Shown: in pieces, positions 15,821-20,618 of the stretch
How the letters are laid out: every line of letters begins with the position of its first letter
Numbering within the stretch: the first letter of the stretch is position 1
NCBI GenBank assembly: GCA_028711905.1
Contig: JAQTRI010000015.1
Span: 1 to 20,618, forward strand
Length of the DNA stretch: 20,618 nt
Origin: Candidatus Wallbacteria bacterium
Lineage (GTDB): Bacteria > Muiribacteriota > JAQTZZ01
Direction: 5' to 3'
The notes under the pieces: generated by a model
The model's input: only the letters and a program-made list of their open reading frames with translations
Told to the model about the DNA's origin: nothing
The model's database searches: none
Position numbers and translations under genes: made by a program

Positions 15821-15834
15821 AGAATGGGGACAGT

Positions 15835-16401
15835 ATGAAAATGTGCGATAATGTGATGATGAACATCAGAATGATTCTATTTCTTCTTTTTTGGGCAGCC
15901 ACTCTTCAGGCGCTGGACAATGCCTTTATGGTCAAGTTGGAAGGCATGACCGGAGTCACCCTTGTTGTCAGTCTGGCCACAGACATCCGGGAACTGGAAG
16001 AGCGGAAATTCCGCCAGGCTGTAACCAGTTATTTTGCAGAAGACGGGTTTCTCAAGATCACTGACAGGTCTCAGGACCGCTTTGAGCTGGATCTGATCTC
16101 TTATGATGTGGTAGAAATGAAAACCATTTATTTCAAGATGGAACTTGTGCTCAGGCGCAGCGGGACCAGAATCTGGGGCATGAACTGCTCAGGCATGGTC
16201 AGTGAACAGGAGGCCCCGGGCATTGTCTGGCACAAGCTGCGAACCCTGCTCGACAATTTTTATTACCAGTACCTTAATGTTAATCATATCCGGAAGCTTT
16301 CCAGGAAAAAAATCCTGAATTACAGCCAGTGGCATCACACCAAGATCCTGAACCGGAAAAGCTCGCACACGGATTATCATATTCCTGATCTCAGACACTG
16401 A
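15835..16401 (+). CDS. Small secreted protein of unknown function
   Basis: 188 aa from ATG 15835, with GGGGA four to five bases upstream. Several in-frame ATGs follow (codons 3, 8 and 9); the hydrophobic stretch MILFLLFWAATLQA then ends at a likely SPI site before LDN. The mature part has an alpha/beta pattern: a first strand (GVTLVVSLATDI), a helix (ELEERKFRQAVTSYF), 'DGFLKITDRSQDRFELDLIS', an amphipathic strand pair (KTIYFKMELVLRRSG, TRIWGMNCSGMVS), then a long helix. This order is loosely like LptE- or CsgG-type envelope proteins, but no lipobox is present and I claim no function. The C-terminal 40 residues are basic and His-rich (SQWHHTK, SSHTDYH). It is divergent from the flavoprotein operon, 48 bases away. 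Confidence 0.75.
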   Translation: MKMCDNVMMNIRMILFLLFWAATLQALDNAFMVKLEGMTGVTLVVSLATDIRELEERKFRQAVTSYFAEDGFLKITDRSQDRFELDLISYDVVEMKTIYFKMELVLRRSGTRIWGMNCSGMVSEQEAPGIVWHKLRTLLDNFYYQYLNVNHIRKLSRKKILNYSQWHHTKILNRKSSHTDYHIPDLRH

Positions 16402-16431
16402 TTTTCCCCAGGTTTTACTTTGTGATATATT
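16402..16431 (+). promoter_or_regulatory. Possible extended -10 promoter for the DUF2157/GDYXXLXY pair
   Basis: TGATATATT (16423-16431) is an extended -10 of TGn plus TATATT. A weak -35 TTTTCC lies 18 bases upstream at 16402-16407. It would start transcription about 20 bases before the GTG start, just behind the preceding stop codon. Confidence 0.35.
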
Positions 16432-16457
16432 ATTCCTGTCTTCTCACAGGAGGTCAT

Positions 16458-17786
16458 GTGGAAAATTCCAACGAATTCGTCAAGCTGCTCCCTGAGCTGA
16501 CCGGTCACGGCGTGATCAGTGACGAAACCGCGAATACGATCAGGCAGTATTTCACATCTGGAAACCAGGAAATTGCAAAAAAACCGATTCTTAGACTGAA
16601 CTGGGCCCTGATCGTTTTAGGCCTGTTCGGTGCGCTCCTGATCGGCTCCGGTGTGATACTGCTCATTGCTCACAACTGGGACAGCATGTCCAGAGGGACG
16701 CGCACGGTTTTTTCACTGCTCCCGATGCTTGCAGGCCAGTCACTGTGCTTTTTCGCTCACAGATTCAAACCGGGTCAACGCCAGTGGCAGGAGCCATGCG
16801 CAGTATTCCTTTCGCTGGCTGTCGCATCGTCCATAGCCCTCATCGGCCAGACTTATCATATCCACGGCGACCTCGGCCGCTTTCTCTTTACATGGATGCT
16901 TCTGACCATGCCTCTGATCTTCCTCATGCCTTCAAGCGCAACTGCACTCATCTATGCTGCCGGGATTTTATTCTGGGCTGGTTCTGCCCGCTATGAAAAC
17001 CCATTTTTCCAGCCCCTGCTCGTTCTTCTGGCAATTCCGCCGGCCCTCTGGTTCTCCCTTGTTTACAGAAAAAATCACACCGGGGTCGATTCATCTCTTA
17101 TGGGGTGGATCTGTGGCCTCTGGCTCTTCCCGGCAGTGATGATCTCTTTCGGTGATATTGTACCCGGTTTGTGGACAATTGCTGTCCCCGGAACATTTTC
17201 CATTATCTATCTGACCGGACAGATTCTGTTTAATAAAGACCTGAGCCTGAAGGCCAACGGCATGAAATTGCTGGGTTACTGGGGAATTGTGATTTCCATG
17301 TTCAGCCTTTCCTTCAGGGATTCATGGCGCCATGTCGGATGGGATGAGCCGATCCGGGAATATTACCGGGGCTTTGTTTCACTTCCGGCAGATTTCCTGA
17401 TAATAATCCTGATTCTGTGTTCCGCGTCATTGCTCCTGTTTCTGGCCCTTCGCAATAACCATGATCTTGAACTGCTCTTCTCCATTGCCCCGTCCATTGC
17501 CGGAGTGTGCTTCATTATTTCCAGCCTTACACAAGGTTATTATCTGCAGGTGGCTGTCATCAACTGTGCATTTCTGGCTGCAGGAGCGCTTAAGATCAGC
17601 CAGGGAGTAAAATCAGGACGGATGTCCACTCTTAACAACGGTATGCTGATGATCATGTTCCTGATCCTGGCGCGCTTCTTCGATACCAGACTCTCTTTCG
17701 TGATCAGGGGACTGGCTTTTATCGCCATGGGTATAGTGTTCCTGTCAGTAAATGTCTATCTGGGAAGAAAGGCGGCCCGCCAATGA
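16458..17786 (+). CDS. DUF2157-family multi-pass membrane protein
   Basis: 442 aa from GTG 16458. This start is preferred over the upstream GTG at 16422 because a perfect GGAGGT lies four bases before it. A cytoplasmic helical N-terminus (FVKLLPELTGHGVISDETA) is followed by about 14 hydrophobic segments. DUF2157 hallmarks: the first membrane segment 'LGLFGALLIGSGVILLIAHN' with NWDS after it, SSIALIGQTYHIHGD, and the C-terminal ARFFDTRLSFVIRG leading to GIVFLSVNVYLGRK. Members are inner-membrane proteins of unknown biochemical role, usually beside DUF4401 and GDYXXLXY genes. Here the next gene is the GDYXXLXY partner, with an ATGA overlap. No separate DUF4401 gene is present in the window. Confidence 0.9.
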   Translation: MENSNEFVKLLPELTGHGVISDETANTIRQYFTSGNQEIAKKPILRLNWALIVLGLFGALLIGSGVILLIAHNWDSMSRGTRTVFSLLPMLAGQSLCFFAHRFKPGQRQWQEPCAVFLSLAVASSIALIGQTYHIHGDLGRFLFTWMLLTMPLIFLMPSSATALIYAAGILFWAGSARYENPFFQPLLVLLAIPPALWFSLVYRKNHTGVDSSLMGWICGLWLFPAVMISFGDIVPGLWTIAVPGTFSIIYLTGQILFNKDLSLKANGMKLLGYWGIVISMFSLSFRDSWRHVGWDEPIREYYRGFVSLPADFLIIILILCSASLLLFLALRNNHDLELLFSIAPSIAGVCFIISSLTQGYYLQVAVINCAFLAAGALKISQGVKSGRMSTLNNGMLMIMFLILARFFDTRLSFVIRGLAFIAMGIVFLSVNVYLGRKAARQ

Positions 17787-18649
17787 AAATGACTCTCACA
17801 CTATTACTGTCGCTTTTCTTTGTGCAGATCTGTGTGCCGGTTTTCATGATCTCAGACAGGGAACACACATTGAAGTCAGGAGAACAGATCAAGCTGAAAA
17901 CCGCGCCTGTCGATCCTTATGATGCTTTCAGAGGCAGGTATGTCATGCTGGAATTCCAGGCTGAGGCTGTCAAAAAATCCCTTTTCAAAGAAACTCCGAA
18001 GAAAGGGCAGTCTGTTTACGCCGGCCTCTCGCAGGACCAGAACGGATTCGCGACAGTAACCTCGGTCTCAAGAAGCAGACCGGAAGGTTTGTTCATCAGG
18101 GCCCGTACCGGTCATGTTTCCGGGTCTGATGATTCCACGATCAATCTGATCTTTCCGGCCGACCGCTTCTATATGGATGAATTCAAAGCTCCTGAAGCGG
18201 AGCAGGCATACTGGGGAAATAATTCCAGGCAACGCTCAGAAGCATATGCCCTTCTGCGTGTCAGAAATGGAAAGGTCGTGCTCGAAGACCTGTACATCAA
18301 GGATAAACCTGTACTGCAGTTTATAAAGGAACATCACGAACGCAAAGTGCCTGCCATAAACTACGATGAATTACGCGATAAGCTCATTCAGGCCGCCACA
18401 TACGATGATTTCGAAGCTGTGCGCAGCCTGCTGGAAGAAGGGGCTGACCTTCATTCGCCAAATAAAGAAGGCTGGACAGCACCCCTTTGCGCTGTGTATT
18501 ACGGCAGCAGGAAGGCACTGAATGTCATGATGGAGCATGACCATTTCCCTCGAAATGTCTGGATCGATCTGGCTCTGGTCGCAGAAATGATCGGAGATGT
18601 CGAGATCGCTGAGATACTCAGAAAAGGGCAAGTCAAATCAGATCAGTGA
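17783..18649 (+). CDS. GDYXXLXY-family membrane-anchored protein fused to ankyrin repeats
   Basis: 288 aa. An N-terminal membrane anchor (residues 3-23) is followed by the GDYXXLXY domain: 'IKLKTAPVDPYDAFRGRYVM' then LEF at residues 37-58, where the signature reads GRYVMLEF (Asp to Arg, last Tyr to Phe). A second block at about 135-185 (FYMDEFKAPEAEQAYWG ... VRNGKVVLEDLYIKDKPV) matches the domain's usual end. From about 192 a helical extension carries ankyrin-like repeats (LIQAATYDDFEAVRSLLEEG, ADLHSPNKEGWTAPLCAVYY, GDVEIAEIL). The typical family member ends before this point, so this is a fusion. The start codon overlaps the DUF2157 stop (ATGA) and no strong Shine-Dalgarno is present, so translation is probably coupled. 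The two proteins likely act together at the inner membrane; their activity is not known. Confidence 0.88.
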   Translation: MKMTLTLLLSLFFVQICVPVFMISDREHTLKSGEQIKLKTAPVDPYDAFRGRYVMLEFQAEAVKKSLFKETPKKGQSVYAGLSQDQNGFATVTSVSRSRPEGLFIRARTGHVSGSDDSTINLIFPADRFYMDEFKAPEAEQAYWGNNSRQRSEAYALLRVRNGKVVLEDLYIKDKPVLQFIKEHHERKVPAINYDELRDKLIQAATYDDFEAVRSLLEEGADLHSPNKEGWTAPLCAVYYGSRKALNVMMEHDHFPRNVWIDLALVAEMIGDVEIAEILRKGQVKSDQ

Positions 18650-18785
18650 TCAGGGGAACAGCACTTTTCTGAAGTACATTTTTTCGGCTTGTCCCAGTTC
18701 CCGGCCTGCACAGTGCTTCTATCAGGAGCAACTTGCGCCAAAGAATGGCATTTCCTGCTCTGCCGTGATTGTAACAATGTGTAAC

Positions 18786-18813
18786 TTGACTGTGTTTCTG
18801 TAGCGGGTACAAT
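18786..18813 (+). promoter_or_regulatory. Sigma-70-type promoter for the TPR protein
   Basis: -35 TTGACT (18786-18791), a 16-base spacer, and -10 TACAAT (18808-18813), each one mismatch from consensus. A transcript start near 18820 leaves a leader of about 20 bases with GGAG six bases before ATG 18840. The rest of the 190-base stretch from 18650 shows no further gene or convincing terminator. Confidence 0.6.
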
Positions 18814-18839
18814 ATGGTAAGAACCCATCGGAGAAAAAT

Positions 18840-20618
18840 ATGAAAACCCAACATTCCTTTTTGGCTGTCTTGATTCTGTTTGTGTCGCTTTTCACAAATG
18901 CCGGTGCGTCAGATATCACACCCCCCCATGGTTATATGTCTGACGCCCGGGGACTGGCCGTTCCCAAATCCCTCTGCCTCAGATACGGCCTGTCCCCGGC
19001 CAATCACGGGCGGATACATGGATCCGCCCCTACCCCCTGTTCGATCAATTCGAGGATGGTTTCGCAAGCGCCACAAACAACGAAAAGAACGGCCTCGGCA
19101 TTCTGGCAGGCAAGATCGAGGAACTGCTGCTGCAGGAGAACATCAGGCGGCAGACCGATTACCTCCCCCGCATCCGAAAGATCATTGCGCAATCTCAGAA
19201 TGCTCAGATAAGCTTCTCTGAATGGAACAACCCGATTCAGGAATTGATCGAGCGCTTCGGATTACTGGTGGTAACCATGCATGCCCAGGCCATCAACGAA
19301 CTGATAAATTCAGGCGACAAGGACGAGTTCGGCAAGCAAAAGGCATTTATTGACCCGGCCTTTGACCTGTATACAGTCCTGAACAAAAAATATTGCATTG
19401 GCTCCAGCGACAGAGAAACTGTGGAAAAAGTGTTTTCCCAGGCTAAAGATGCATATTACGCCCAGAATTACGGTGAAGCAGTCGAGCTTTTCCGGCAGGT
19501 CATCAAAATGGATTCCGCATATGCCTCACAGAACGGCTGTTACTGGCACATAGGCAAATGTTACAGGGAGTGGAAGAAATACAATGAGGCAGAATCAGCC
19601 TTCAAGGACAGCATCAGGCACGACCAGACCAAGCCATACAAAAGACAGGCTTTTTACGATGGGCTGCGCCTGTTTCTGTTCACCATGCCCACAGGCGAGC
19701 AGAGCTACCTGGGAGCAGTCGATTATCTGAAGGATGTTTATGGCTTTGCTCCTGACCCGTACATCCTGCAGAGTGTGTGGTATGAGATCGGTCATATCTA
19801 TGTCGAGCAACTGGCCAAGCTGTCCACGAACACTGCAGCGAAAAGGGAGGAATACCTGCTCAAAGCAGTGGAAGCATATAAGTACAAAGACGAGAACTTT
19901 CCCGGAACCCCGGACCCGGACCTGGAAAACCACAAGCTGCCGGGCAGCGGCATATACTACGCAGGCGATACTTACGGCCAGTTGGCTGTGATTTCCGGAT
20001 TGAGCAACGAGAAAAAGGCCGATTATTACAAGAAAGCCATTGCCGAGTTTCAGCGGGTGATCGATGATTATCCGGGAAGTTCATATGCTCCCAGCGCTTA
20101 CAATTCTGCAGGCAATGCCTGTCAGACTGTTCCCCAGATGCTGACCGACAAGCAGGAAAAGATCGTGTTCTTCGAAAGAGCCATCGATTACTTCAAAACC
20201 CTGCGCGAAAAGTATTATACCTTCTGGGCCTCTGAAGGCGCGCTATTATCCATGGGCTCCTGCCACATGAAGATCGGTTACGGCGTACATTACACTGATT
20301 ACGCCTCTCAAATCAGCGCCATGGAGTTTGGCCGGGAAAACCTGGAAGCAGCCGCGGCTTTGTTCCGCCGGTTTATTGGCGAATACCCGGGCAGTTCGTC
20401 TGTCCCCACATGCAGGAACTTTCTGGGCGAGGCTCTGCGCAACTTAGCGGATTCATTCTGGACATCTGAAGAAAGCACTTCCGGGATCACGGCTTATGAT
20501 GAAAGCATTGCTGAATTCGGGACTGTAGCCGGGGATCAGTCCATTCTGTACCCGTACAGAATCAGCGCCTTAGAGCAGATCGCTGTCTGCGGCATCCGGA
20601 CCGCCAGGATCTACCGCT
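18840..20618 (+). CDS. Secreted TPR protein, frameshifted near the N-terminus, runs off right edge
   Basis: ATG 18840 opens a signal peptide (MKTQHSFLAVLILFVSLFTN, then AGASD), but this frame loses coding character and stops near 19211. From 18944 to the window end the frame one base earlier is open and clearly coding ('PLFDQFEDGFASATNNEKNG' onward, over 520 residues). It contains TPR-type helix pairs: 'AKDAYYAQNYGEAVELFRQV', GCYWHIGKCYREWKKYNEAE, IAEFQRVIDDYPGSSYAPSA, and AAALFRRFIGEYPGSSSV. The 'yPgSs..' ends are typical of YbgF/BamD-like TPR proteins of the envelope. A single missing base between about 18944 and 19039 would join the two parts, so this is a frameshifted gene, an assembly error, or less likely recoding. 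A strong promoter and GGAG ribosome site remain. Probably periplasmic; partners unknown. Confidence 0.75.
18944..19039 (+). other. Frameshift zone in the TPR gene
   Basis: The frame must change inside this interval. Upstream of 18944 the TPR frame is closed by a TGA at 18941-18943, and from about 19040 it is unmistakably coding. Short C and G runs (GGGG at 18949-18952, CCCC at 18994-18997 and 19027-19030, CCCCC at 19033-19037) are likely sites for a lost base. Confidence 0.65.

Noticed and set aside
18650..18700. Possible terminator after the GDYXXLXY gene (ACTT...AAGT then a run of T)
   Set aside because: The stem is only four A/T-rich pairs; it would not be stable.
18921..18927. Run of seven C as a programmed frameshift site in the TPR gene
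   Set aside because: Shifting into the TPR frame at this point meets a TGA at 18941-18943, so the shift must happen later.
1..20618. tRNA, rRNA, CRISPR, insertion sequence or riboswitch
   Set aside because: No cloverleaf-like segment, regularly spaced direct repeats, transposase-like protein or long conserved leader was found on either strand.

Overview
The window comes from a bacterial chromosome of roughly even base composition. At least nine of the eleven genes encode exported or membrane proteins. These include a possible outer-membrane usher N-terminus, proteins with Listeria-type (InlB B) repeats, a TolB-like propeller and several SPI or lipoprotein signal peptides. This suggests a diderm, probably uncultured lineage. 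Its phylum cannot be fixed from the sequence; a candidate phylum such as Wallbacteria or Riflebacteria is only a guess. No tRNA, rRNA, CRISPR array, transposase or phage gene is visible, so this looks like ordinary chromosome rather than a mobile island.

Region 1 (1-6779, minus strand) reads as one operon from a consensus-like promoter at 6752-6779. It encodes a 1010-aa secreted protein (InlB-like repeats, TolB-like propeller, caspase/gingipain-like His-Cys domain resembling DUF6345, C-terminal PepSY-like domain), then a tandem 827-aa paralogue, a YggS-type PLP-binding protein, and the start of a secreted usher-like protein that leaves the window. The paralogue has replaced both expected catalytic residues (His to Lys, Cys to Ser). 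The pair therefore looks like an active protease next to a pseudoprotease, and it is the most interesting part of the window.

Region 2 (6723-9441) holds the divergent promoter region, a large secreted orphan protein with its own promoter, strong ribosome binding site and a clear Rho-independent terminator, and then a short spacer. Region 3 (9442-10515, plus) is a single-pass coiled-coil membrane protein with a C-terminal CvpA/STI1-like motif. It converges on Region 4.

Region 4 (10522-15786, minus) is a second operon: a BaiN/HI0933 flavoprotein (probably leaderless mRNA), a small secreted beta-sandwich protein, a complete M16C (PreP-type) metallopeptidase, and a small helical lipoprotein. Region 5 (15835-18649, plus) holds a small secreted protein and a translationally coupled pair: a DUF2157 multi-pass membrane protein and a GDYXXLXY-family protein fused to ankyrin repeats. 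Region 6 (18786-20618, plus) is a secreted TPR protein with a strong promoter. Its reading frame is broken shortly after the signal peptide, and it runs off the right edge.

The four best promoters I could find all have TTGACA/TATAAT-like boxes with a 16-base spacer, consistent with an ordinary sigma-70-type housekeeping factor.
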